Positions 8,644-16,690 of a stretch of 22,242 bases of DNA are shown here, one piece after another. The DNA lies in contig BFEA01000405.1 of assembly GCA_003427395.1 (NCBI GenBank), forward strand, positions 1,070,060 through 1,092,301. The letters are read 5' to 3'. Position numbers and translations under genes: made by a program. Under the pieces are notes generated by a model that was given only the letters and a program-made list of their open reading frames with translations, did no database searches and was not told the DNA's origin. Every line of letters starts with the position of its first letter. Within the stretch, counting starts at the first letter, position 1. The stretch is from Chara braunii (lineage: Eukaryota > Streptophyta > Charophyceae > Charales > Characeae).

Positions 8644-8979
8644 CTGTCGAAAATGCAATTTTCGACAGTTTCTCTTCGCCACACAGGCTGTCGAAGTCGG
8701 AGGTGGGAAAACAATTCTCCAGTTGTCAGAGCATGCTTCTCGACAGCTCCTGTCGAAAGTTGTTGAATCCCCAGCCTGCTACTCCCATACTTTCGACACT
8801 CCTCGGCTGCGCCGTCGACTTCTCTTCGGAATTCGGTGAGGGCGGGTAAGGTCGGGATGGACTAATGCTTGTCGTACCCTCTGGCGCGTTCGTCTTTTTC
8901 CATCTTGCATTCACAAGTGCGTGCACTCTACAGTGCTGTGTGGCTAAAGGGGGGCAAACTGTCGAATGGAGGCTGTCGA
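8644..8979. repeat. Cluster of CTGTCGA motifs in both orientations, with a 25-bp palindrome
   Basis: Exact CTGTCGA occurs on plus at 8644, 8688, 8750, 8959 and 8973, and on minus (TCGACAG) at 8662-8668 and 8740-8746. A partial site, TCGACAC, lies at 8793-8799. The first pair forms a perfect hairpin at 8644-8668 with 11-bp arms (CTGTCGAAAAT) and a 3-nt loop. The second pair (8740-8756) has 7-bp arms and a 3-nt loop. Seven exact heptamers in 336 bp is far above chance. Clusters like this occur as subterminal transposase-binding sites of DNA transposons, but I cannot name the element. Confidence 0.75.
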
Positions 8980-9148
8980 ATTTGTTCTGATAGCCGTCGA
9001 TTTTTTTCGCCTTTAGACTGTGGTGCAGCGAGGCCCTATGTGAGCAGTTCGTGTGATATTTGACTTTCCTCCTTTTTTTTTTTTTTTTTTTTTCTTTTTT
9101 TTTTTTGTTTGCGGCAGTAGCCCGCTCCGCAGGCGCTAAGCTAGTAAA

Positions 9149-9156
9149 TATAAAAG
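9149..9156 (+). promoter_or_regulatory. TATA-like box TATAAAAG
   Basis: TATAAAAGGGG at 9149-9159 is a strong match to a RNA polymerase II TATA box. No recognisable gene lies downstream on the plus strand for 3 kb, so it may be part of a mobile element or chance. Confidence 0.25.
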
Positions 9157-9366
9157 GGGTAACCACATGGCAGTCACGAAAACAGTTGGAGAATGCAGTT
9201 CACGCATTCCCCCAAACATAACACACCCCCACGTGACCCTAGCTGACCCAGTTTGAAAAACTAGTTTCCAATGGATACATTTGACGTTATCAGGCCTTTT
9301 GCCTCAACACGTGCATTTTCAAACTGAAACCCTGACTGCGCTGTTACAGTAGTTTTCTCATATATC

Positions 9367-9396
9367 AAATGTCCATTTTGACGAAATGGCTGTTAT
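9367..9396. repeat. Right member of a 30-bp inverted pair (partner 7298-7330)
   Basis: This reads AAATGTCCATTTTGACGAAAT followed by GGCTGTTAT and is the inverted relative of 7298-7330. The pair encloses the 43-bp duplication, the first SINE pair and the CTGTCGA cluster. Confidence 0.4.
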
Positions 9397-9530
9397 CCAC
9401 AAAAATTCGGGCATGGAGTAGCCAACCTGAAGATTTCAGGAGTAAACAGACAAGGTTTTTCGTGCGGTTGGAATCCACCTGTTTTCTCCACTCGTTTTTT
9501 ATATGTTTGAAAATGGAGTGTTGGTGAAGC

Positions 9531-9900
9531 AGAGCCACACTCTCCTCAGATGGTAAGGTCGCAAATGCCATTCATGAGGTCGTGGGTTCAATCCCCACTG
9601 GCCTCATGTACCTTCCTGGGTATGCTTGGTGGCCGCCACCTAGAGATAGACAACTGGATCCCCCGATCGGCATTGAGCAGAGTCTGCTCATGTTCGTAGG
9701 GGAGGGGACCTGAGGGGAGGCACAGGGATTGGTCCTGTTGGCATGGTCCCTTATGCTACCCCGATCGGCATGGTTCACGAGAGAACATGAGTGAACACGG
9801 TTCTGGCTGCTACGGGGGATACTGCTACGAGGTTCCCCGTATGCCTACAACAAGTAGCAGTGGTAGGTAGGTAGTGTGAGGTGAAATTGAGAGAAGAATG
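9531..9900 (+). mobile_element. tRNA-derived SINE, plus orientation, nearly full length
   Basis: The head has a degenerate A box around 9541-9553 and a good B box, GGTTCAATCCC, at 9585-9595. The B box lies in a perfect tRNA T-arm (GTGGG/CCCAC around 9582-9598), followed by TGGCCTCATG. The body carries a 15-bp near-palindrome, GAGCAGA-G-TCTGCTC, at 9675-9689 that is also present in the copy at 8228-8480. CCCCGATCGGCAT occurs twice (9661-9673 and 9759-9771). The 3' part has GGTAGGTAGGTAG and TTGAGAGAAGA. No clear A tail or target-site duplication is visible. Confidence 0.7.
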
Positions 9901-10023
9901 GGGCGTGGTGGAGCAACATCCATTCATCTTGTCCCAATTTCTTGTCAGATATCCTCCTCCTCCTCAATGTTATGGTAACGGCCCTCTTATTTGTAACTTA
10001 GTGGTTGAAGATGGGATCTCGCG

Positions 10024-10238
10024 AGTTATTGCACCTGTCTGACAGACTGACACCTTTCCCAAGAGGACTCTGATGTCTGATCCAAGGGAAAAGGCACAAA
10101 CGGAAATAATGCCACTTGTCTCTTGGGAGCTGAACCGCGTTTGCAAGGACCAACAGAAGTAGTGCCACTTGTTGTCCCTTGGGAACCCAACAGGGTTGGC
10201 GAGAAGAGAAGTAACTGTTGTGGGCGCATTTCCGGGTA
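10024..10238 (+). repeat. Left arm of a large inverted repeat (partner 10539-10747)
   Basis: This arm and the reverse complement of 10539-10747 align end to end. They share AGTTATTGCACCTGTCT at the outer edge, then GGACTCTGA, AAAAGGCACAAACGGAAATA, CCACTTGT, AACCCAACAGGGTTGG, GAGAAG and GCATTT-CGGGTA at the inner edge. Similarity is roughly three quarters by eye, with small indels. The arm also contains a GCCACTTGT sub-repeat. Confidence 0.85.
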
Positions 10239-10363
10239 GATTCACTTACCAAGGGGCCTACCGTTCCTCACCCAAATACAGTACAGTACTGTCATTATTG
10301 AAAGTATCTAAACTCAAATACAGCTATAAGCCTATTATAACCATATTATAATATTGTATTCGC

Positions 10364-10413
10364 GTAGCTAGCCCAGTTGGTACAGCCGCATATTACCTGA
10401 GTAGCTAGCCCAG
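10364..10413 (+). repeat. A-box-like tRNA fragment with a 13-bp duplication
   Basis: TAGCCCAGTTGG at 10369-10380 fits the pol III A-box consensus exactly. GTAGCTAGCCCAG occurs at 10364-10376 and again at 10401-10413. No B box follows at the right spacing, so this is at most a SINE head remnant. It lies in the loop of the inverted repeat. Confidence 0.4.
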
Positions 10414-10446
10414 ATGCAATGACTCAGAGATGAATGTTCTTTTCAA

Positions 10447-10504
10447 GGGGGAAGGGGGGGAGGGGGGGGTTTAGAAAACACCGGTGACCTCTACTGAGGG
10501 GGGG
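10447..10504 (+). repeat. G-tract cluster with G-quadruplex potential
   Basis: Runs of G5 (10447-10451), G7 (10454-10460), G8 (10462-10469) and G7 (10498-10504) occur within 58 bp. The first three are separated by only one or two A residues, so four stacked GGG tracts are available within 23 bp. They sit in the spacer of the large inverted repeat. Confidence 0.8.
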
Positions 10505-10538
10505 TAATATGATCTGCCCCCCATAGTAGTGTCATTGG

Positions 10539-10747
10539 TACCCGCAAATGCGGCCACAACTTCTCTTCTTGCCAACCCTGTTGGGTTTCCAAGGGACAAG
10601 TGGCGGTATTTCTGTTTCTGCCTTTTTTTTTGCTTGCTATCCCTTTTCAGCTCCACGCCACAAGTGGTATTATTTCCGTTTGTGCCTTTTTCCCTCCGCT
10701 CAGCTTCAGAGTCCATTTGGGAATGGTGTAAGACAGGTGCAATAACT
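10539..10747 (-). repeat. Right arm of a large inverted repeat (partner 10024-10238)
   Basis: This is the inverted partner of 10024-10238, across a 300-bp spacer. It could be a fold-back element, a long-TIR MITE, or two copies of one short repeat inserted head-to-head. The right arm has an extra T9 run near 10622-10630 that the left arm lacks. Confidence 0.85.
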
Positions 10748-10847
10748 GGCCGGCCTGGACGAGTGTAAAGCCTCACTTGGGACGACGCAGAAGGGCGCTT
10801 TCGAGATGAGGCAGAAGGAAGACAGCTGGGGAGCTACGCCCTCCAAT

Positions 10848-10974
10848 AGTTGCCAAGCAAGGGTAACTCCTTTTGAGTTCTGGGGCTTGGCTGTAGTTGC
10901 CAAGCAAGGGTAACTCCTTTTGAGTTCTGGGGCTTGGCTGTAGTTGCCAAGCAAGGGTAACTCCTTTTGAGTTC
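10848..10974. repeat. 47-bp tandem repeat, 2.7 copies
   Basis: Units start at 10848, 10895 and 10942 with AGTTGCCAAGCAAGGGTAAC. The copies appear identical wherever they overlap, so the array is young or recently homogenised. The unit is not a multiple of 3 and no gene covers it. Confidence 0.97.
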
Positions 10975-10980
10975 GGGCCA

Positions 10981-11375
10981 TTTCACCCTTTTGTCCCGTA
11001 GTTTCTACAATTTTTGATGCCCAATTTAGGCTCTAGTGGGTTTTCTGCTCGGTTGGGGTTTCAGTTTTCTCGGTTTTTCACGACTGTGTTTTGATTCTCC
11101 GTTTTTCCACCTCCCGCCTTTTGCCGATGGTGTGTTTCGAGGTGCGACTGCGGTGCGTGTAGCTTGCAGCTGACATATGTGTATCTGGACCCGATCACGA
11201 ACATTGGCATCACACGTCTCAGAATTTTCGTCGGCTGTTCTGATCTGCTTATGGTACCTCCTGTATAGACGGTTTTCGGGACTCACTCGCCAGAGGGTAC
11301 TCTTCCGCTCCTACGTGCCCCGCGCCAGGTATATACTGAGCATTCGAGCGTAGTTGTTCCTCTTTCTATGAGGAA
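10981..11375. other. No recognisable gene
   Basis: Unique-looking sequence without family-like frames. It may be the 5' flank or leader of the retroelement whose ORF begins at 12702. Confidence 0.35.
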
Positions 11376-11660
11376 CTTCGCAGGCTGAAGCGCTCCCTCC
11401 GGCGCTGGGCTCTCGTTGACGCTGCGCTTTCTGATGAACGCCTTACCATCACCGAGCAGCTGACTGAGTACCCGTGCGTCCGTACGAGTTCAGCCACCGC
11501 TGGCAGCGCCGTCGTGGCTGCGATTATCTCAACGGTACTGAGAGGTGCTTCGCAGGCTGAGATGCTCCCTCCGGAGCTGGGCTCTCACTGGCTATGCGCC
11601 TCCATCAGCAAGCAGCTGTCTGAGTACTCTTCGTACAAGTTCAGCCGCCGCTGACAGCGG
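11376..11660 (+). repeat. Diverged tandem repeat, unit about 172 bp
   Basis: CTTCGCAGGCTGA starts copies at 11376 and 11548. Both continue with GCTCCCTCCGG-GCTGGGCTCTC, then CAGCTG-CTGAGTAC, and end in GTTCAGCC-CCGCTG-CAGCG. The second copy is shorter by internal deletion. The position, about 1 kb upstream of a retroelement ORF on the same strand, would fit repeated promoter units in a retroelement leader. Confidence 0.75.
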
Positions 11661-12630
11661 TTTTTGCATCAGTTTCTGCCATCGTGGACGTCATTGACAG
11701 CTGGCCGCGTTTCAAGTGTGCGCTCCTGTTTTCTTGTGCGTGTGCTGTGTTTTTTTGGGGGGCGTGTGCTTTGTTTGCCTCTGTTGATTGGTTGGATTGT
11801 GTGCAGGGCTTCATTTCGATGGCGTCTTCATCGATTTCGCAACCCCCGTTGCTGCAAGTGTTACTAAGGATATGCCTGCTAAGGATATGCCTGCAGATCA
11901 ATCCCGTCCGGCAGTTTGGGCGCCACACACAGTTCTCTCGGATTGTTGTTCGCTGGTCACGAGTTGGTGTAGGATAGGTATAAATTGGGGCAAGGCATTA
12001 GGAAAGGCCCCATCACTTCGTGTTGTGCTCTTCGATTTCCTCCTGAAGAGTCTGTTTGCGACGCAGATGAAACGCGTCGAGGGTTGGTCTCTTTGCTCTT
12101 GTATTCGATTGAGGCTACTATGGTTTCTATTGAATTTTCGGAGTAATTGATTGATGTTCAATACTTTGTCGGTGTGCGTGACGATGGGCTCGGATTGGGT
12201 GTATCTTATTATCTCCGTCCTCATGCTAAAACTGTCTACTGCCGGGCAGTCGTCTCTTCTATGATGCACGTGACAACCTCAAGTGAGATTGCACATTGGG
12301 TGGTGGTCGCGCCTTCGATTAGTCTATGATTTGAGATGGATCGTGCGTTGTTGAAATGTGCTTTCTGGTTAGAAGAAGCAGGTGTGCTTATTAGGATCGT
12401 GATTTTCTATGATGAGGAGTCGCATACTATTCGGGTAATTGTCAGATAGGATTAGTCTGTGGATTTTGCTCGTTTATCCTTTTTCGGTTGTTTCCTCTCT
12501 AGGACCACACGTACTGTTAGAATTCATTTCTTTTGATTGATTACGCTTTTTCCGGCAGCTTTTGTTTCTCATTGGTTCATACGCCTCTTGGCGTCTGAGT
12601 ACCCTTCGCGTCCCCTCTGCTCTCTATCTA
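11661..12630. other. Probable retroelement leader, no recognised protein
   Basis: A perfect 15-bp tandem duplication (TAAGGATATGCCTGC twice, 11865-11894) keeps frame. The frame 11788-12150 is open but unlike any family I know, and a different frame with an ATG at 11819 is also open. Nothing else is recognisable. Confidence 0.35.
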
Positions 12631-12634
12631 TTTC

Positions 12635-12636
<2 letters not shown>

Positions 12637-12676
<40 letters not shown>
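12637..12676. repeat. (TTTC)10 microsatellite upstream of the gag-like ORF
   Basis: Ten perfect TTTC units end 25 bp before the ATG at 12702. In the transcript this would be a long pyrimidine tract in the 5' leader. Confidence 0.97.
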
Positions 12677-12677
<1 letters not shown>

Positions 12678-12701
12678 CTCCTTCTCTCGTTTACGTGTAT
12701 C

Positions 12702-13570
12702 ATGGCGGCTAACGGCGGAGGAAATAAATGTTTCAATTGTGGAGGCGAGGGGCATTTCGCACGGGAATGCCCATCGGCGCGTAACAGCCCTGGAACGGGC
12801 GGTGGAGGTGGCGGGACCCCTGCTACAACGCCACGTTATTGGACGCCAAGGTGAGCTCGGGAGGAGCCTGAGGAACGGGAGTTTCTGCGCCAGTTGATTG
12901 TCGAGAAGGAGGAGGAGCAGGCCAGGAGGAGGGACCTGGAGGAGCGTAGGAAGACGGATGAGATTATCAGAATGGAGATTGAACGTAACTCCGAGGCGTT
13001 AGAGGCTAGGGTGATGTCGAAGATTGGAAGGCAATACCTAGTGGCTCGAGACGAATCTAGAATGGAGGAAGTTAGGTCGCCTTTCGTTCGGACGTCGGCC
13101 AGGAAGGGTACGGATGGGGAAGTTGTGGATTACTCGTGTAAGGGTCTTGAGGAGATTGAGGATGAGATCGCTAAGTTGTATGAAATCTGTGAGGAAAAGA
13201 GGAAAGGGAAAGCTCTCTCGGGCACAGCTAGACGATCATTCAGACAACCAATCTTCCAACAAGATGATGATGTAGCAGCCGCAGAGTCTTCTCATATGGG
13301 GGAGGAACGGCGTAAAACCAAGATAGCTGCGGGATCTGGTCCAGAAGGGGTGTTGGCGTATGTCCAAACCCGGAGGAAACTTCTAATGACAAAGAACAAG
13401 GACCAATTGAAGGTGATATGTGCTATAATGAGGGGGTTCAATGTACCACCAAGGCGCCTACGATTGAGAAAGTTGTTGAGGCACGTACTAAGGTAGCATA
13501 TGAAGGATTCATTTTCACCCCTCCATTGTCGGCAACGAGTCCGGATGATGAGCAGACGCCGGCTAGGTGA
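12702..13570 (+). pseudogene. Gag/ORF1-like retroelement protein: zinc knuckle, helical segment, SAP-like C-terminus
   Basis: This is probably the nucleic-acid-binding structural protein of a retroelement. From the ATG at 12702 (TCATGG context), residues 10-23 form a canonical CCHC zinc knuckle, CFNCGGEGHFAREC (C10, C13, H18, C23). A Gly/Thr/Pro linker follows. The frame meets TGA at 12852-12854 (codon 51) but continues open. Codons 55-105 are rich in E, R and K and probably coiled coil (EEEQARRRDLEERRKTDE). A second helical stretch (LEEIEDEIAKLYEICEEK) lies near codons 149-166. The segment after LLMTKNKDQLKVI (codon 227 on) resembles a SAP-type helix-turn-helix. At about 13419 the frame shifts; the continuation NEGVQCTTKAPTIEKVVEAR runs to TGA at 13568. 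I recall many similar proteins in Chara. No polymerase frame follows. Confidence 0.65.
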
Positions 13571-13892
13571 CTTGCGTCCTTTTCTCGTTTCCGTCTCTGG
13601 TCCAATCTTCTTGATTGTATGATGCTCCGCATGGTGGCTTGGGATTGTGGAGCTTCACGTCGTATCCGTTTGCTTTTTGACACGTGTGTCACATTGTGTT
13701 TTGTCGCCTTGTCCTTCCTGGGTGAGATCGCATGGATGCATAAGTTTCGATCACTTTTGTTGAAGGTTAATTGGGATAATTGGCAGTCAGGACCGGTTGT
13801 GTACTGCCTTGATACTTTAATTGGAGGTTATCCATCAACCAGTCTGCCAACTCCTTCATTCTATCTCCCTGATTGCAGGTTGTTGTCTTTTC
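13571..13892. other. Gap between two convergent retroelement remnants
   Basis: No coding sequence is recognised here on either strand. I looked for the start of an endonuclease/reverse transcriptase ORF for either element and saw none. A CACGTG core lies in a near-palindrome around 13679-13692. Confidence 0.4.
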
Positions 13893-13948
13893 TTATGTGC
13901 TGGTTTGTTGGCCCTCCGTTTCCGCAACGTCCGTCATCTCTATTTCCA

Positions 13949-13968
13949 GGGGGGGCGGTGGGGGGGGG
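13949..13968 (+). repeat. G7/G9 tracts, the complement of a polyproline codon run
   Basis: G7 (13949-13955), GG and G9 (13960-13968) form a G-quadruplex-capable block on the plus strand. On the minus strand they encode the six-proline run near the C-terminus of the LINE-type ORF1. Both exact run lengths are needed to keep that frame open. Confidence 0.6.
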
Positions 13969-15628
13969 CCACCTGGAATAACCTCCACCTCCATAGGGGC
14001 CGTTTCAAAAAGTTTTCTCGAACGGGTCATTGCTTTCTTTGTTAGCGCCGGGCTGAGAGGTGTCCCTACCTTCGCTCGAGCCCTCCTGTTCCGGTTCTTT
14101 CCTCTTCAGCACCTGCCATTTTCTCTCCTTCCCTTCCCCTTTGTGGTTGCGCTGTTGGTCCCTTATGGGCCGGTAATTTTCTGCAGCTGGTCCCTTCACT
14201 AACTGTTTTTGTTTCTTCTGCATGTTACCTGGTTGTGGTTGGGGTTGAACAGAGTGCTTAGCCTTCGGGGGGGGCATTGTACGCTCTTGGAGTTTGCGGG
14301 GTGTTTTGATCCAACCCAGGGCGTCCAGTCACTCGGTGGCTTGGTGGCCCTGCATTGATCCCCTCTGCCCTCCCATGTCCATCCTATAGTCTCTCCTTTT
14401 GAGTCCAAGTCGTCTAGGTACACCCAGCCGTCGTGTCCCAGATCGACAGTGCACCATCGCTTCGGTCTGTGAAGATCTCGTTGTAGCCTCCCTGCTGTTG
14501 GACGACTGTTATTTGGGTGCAAGGGGCATGCAGATTTTGTGCACAAGTGGCCGTACGCTCTGCATTTAAAGCACCTGGGATGGAACTTGTGCACAGTATG
14601 GATTTGGTGGACTTCCCCCCCCATCTTGAAGGGGATGATGTCGTCAATGGAGAAGGGTTGGTCCTTCGGGAGATCCAATGCCAGCATCACGTAGTCATCC
14701 ATTTTAGCCACATATGACGGAAGCGGGTCGATGAAATCTACTATTGTATATTGTTGTGCCCGGTCATGTATAAATATGGTCTGTACTTCCACCGGGATGT
14801 GCCTCAGCTCAACGCAGAAGTAGTATTTCATCATTTGTTCTCGTTTTTCCTCCGGGGTGAGTTTCTTGGGCTGTCATGGATATATGCGCACCTCGGACCT
14901 TTCCCAACGTAGCCTTCTCCACCCGTCCATCCGCTGTTTATCCTGTGTGAATAGACTCAAGATCGTGAAGACGGTCGATGACAGGGGTTGTATAAGGAAG
15001 AATTATTGGACTGCTTCCAGGTTGCCCTTCATTTCCTCCATCTCTTGCAAATTCACCTTATTTTTTCATTTACCCGACTTCTGTGCAACCTGGCCCTAGA
15101 ATACCCAATTGCTTGTGTGCTTTATATATGCCCTGTCTCTCTCCTCCAGTTTTTCGAATGGGTCTGTCCTCCTTGATCCACCACCTGACTTTCAGAGGGA
15201 GGAGGAAGAGGGTGCGGAAGTACGCCCTTGTTGAGGAAAGGTTCTTCAATGGTACTTTTAAGTCCTCTGTCATTCCTCGATGTGAGTCTGCTGCAGACCG
15301 TTTTATGGTCAGAGTCTTCTATTGCATTGTATTCCTCACCCGTTGTGTCCACAAGGGTTTCTCCTCACCCTTTGCCAATGTCTCTTCTTTCCTTTCCGGA
15401 TTAATCCCTTGTTTGCCTGCGATATCCCTTTTCTCTTCCTCAGTTAGTATCTCGTCCTCTTCGCCCTCTTTCATCTCCACGTCTTTCTTCCCCTCTTTCT
15501 CTGATCTTTCTGCTTTGTCCTGCGTGGGGTTTGCTTCTTCTCTCTCCCCTCCTACCCCCATGTCTTGGTCCTGCCCAGTTGTTGGCCTCCGCAGTCCTGC
15601 CCTGGCTTCCTTATCGTTCTCATCTCTT

Positions 15629-15724
15629 CGGGAAGCCTGATCAGTGGTCGTGGACAAGCTGCGGGAAGCCTGATCAGTGGTCGTGGACAAGCTGCGGGAA
15701 GCCGGATCAGTGGTCGTGGACAAG
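15629..15724 (-). repeat. 33-bp in-frame tandem repeat, 2.9 copies, encoding SRSLSTTTDQA
   Basis: Units start at 15629, 15662 and 15695 and are almost identical (T/G difference at the DQA/DPA codon). Because 33 is a multiple of 3, the minus-strand frame is kept. That supports this being genuine coding sequence of the LINE-type ORF1. Confidence 0.95.
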
Positions 15725-15839
15725 GGCGAGGGGTGGAGTCGATCCGTTTGAGATGTGGGCAGTGTCCTATTGATCGGTCGTTCATATGGGGAGTTGAGGG
15801 TTTGTCTACCCATAATATATCTCATGGCCCCCTGGAAGA

Positions 15840-16560
15840 AGATTAGGGAGCCTAACGGGATTTACTCTTGATGAATGTTTGTCGAAAATTGTTTATTTAT
15901 CCGAAGCTAGTGATCCGTGTGAGTCCCGATGACTATGAACCCACGCTTGATTTTAACCGATTCGCCTGATTACTACCCTCTGTGTGACCCTGATGTTGTT
16001 GAGTGAGCAGGGCCGATTTTTGGGTTACGCCGACGTGATTGATATGGTGTCGACATCGGCTCGACTTTTGGACACATCTTAACGTGGTACGCATACTGGT
16101 TCGGAACTAGTATGATCCTGTATGGGCTACTTCAGTTCATTGTTGAGACGAACGGAATGACTACTAGTTCGGGTTGGCACAATTATTGGTTTGGCATCAA
16201 CGTGGTACTGCACGCAGGCATTTATTTTCAGGTTGGGAACAGGTACGGTACTGAGCGGTTCCACATTTGGTATTTTTCGGTGCGGTACTCTGATCCAGTT
16301 CGGGACTGCTGCGGTTCACTGCTTCTGATGCTGGCGCGACACTAGAACGGCAGACGGCACTTCAATTCCTTTATCTTGGGAATGACCAATGGTTTGATAA
16401 TGGAACAGCGTACCGCGACACGGTACTATTGATTTCTGGTCGGCGACGCTTGCGTTCCTAGGTATGGCATTGGGCCTGAGACTGTTGTGGACACGACTTG
16501 CCGCGGCTTCGGCACTGTTATTTCGGGGATCCTGATTCCTGGTCCTTTTCTCACCGGCCC
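15840..16560. other. No recognisable gene; GGTAC-rich
   Basis: GGTAC or its complement occurs at 16086, 16204, 16242, 16247, 16284, 16410 and 16422, and again at 16718, which is more than expected. CGGTACT occurs three times. No protein family is recognisable. Confidence 0.35.
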
Positions 16561-16567
16561 TTAAGTT

Positions 16568-16690
16568 GCTTGGAACTGTTGTTGCGGATCGTTCCAGGCC
16601 TGTGGCTTGGGACTTCATGGACCATATTACTTGGAAACTGCTGTTGCGGATCGTTCCAGGCCAGTGGCTTGGGACTGCAGGGACCATAGG
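16568..16690. repeat. 62-bp tandem duplication
   Basis: Copies 16568-16628 and 16629-16690 share TGTTGCGGATCGTTCCAGGC and TGGCTTGGGACT and differ at several sites plus one indel. No gene covers them. Confidence 0.9.

Larger units (their letters stand above)
13893..15825 (-). pseudogene. LINE-type ORF1 protein with zinc knuckle, multiply frameshifted
   Basis: This is the nucleic-acid-binding first protein of a non-LTR retrotransposon. Reading minus, 15825-15319 is a charged N-terminal region with three 11-residue repeats (SRSLSTTTDQA) and a Glu/Lys-rich stretch. The frame shifts near 15350 and continues to 15122. The section 15121-14850 is broken by stops. The core resumes at about 14850 (KLTPEEKREQMMKYYF). 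From the ATG at 14834 come a beta-rich domain (VELRHIPVEVQTIFI; YVAKMDDYVMLALDLP), then CFKCRAYGHLCTKSACPL near 14573. There C88, C91 and H96 are normal but the last Cys is six rather than four residues after His. A Trp-rich tail follows (GETIGWTWEG). The frame shifts again at the C8 run 14267-14274 and near 14013-14016. The end is acidic after a six-proline run, with TAA at 13893-13895. No ORF2 follows. Confidence 0.68.

Noticed and set aside
8726-9166. 146-residue minus-strand ORF across the CTGTCGA cluster
   Set aside because: It contains a long Lys run from a poly-T tract and otherwise no family-like sequence; the motif cluster explains the region better.
9531-10000. CRISPR-like or phage-type repeat array in the repeat-rich 7-11 kb zone
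   Set aside because: Repeats are SINE copies, inverted arms and simple tandem units without regular spacers, and the genome is eukaryotic.
12336-12449. Short plus-strand ORF beginning MDRALLKCAFWLEEAG
   Set aside because: It looks protein-like but is only about 37 codons, with a stop just upstream and no family match, so it cannot be supported.
13571-14200. Start of a LINE ORF2 (endonuclease/reverse transcriptase) after ORF1 on the minus strand
   Set aside because: The short frame after 13893 (MKELADWLMDNLQ) ends after about 31 codons and shows no endonuclease motif.
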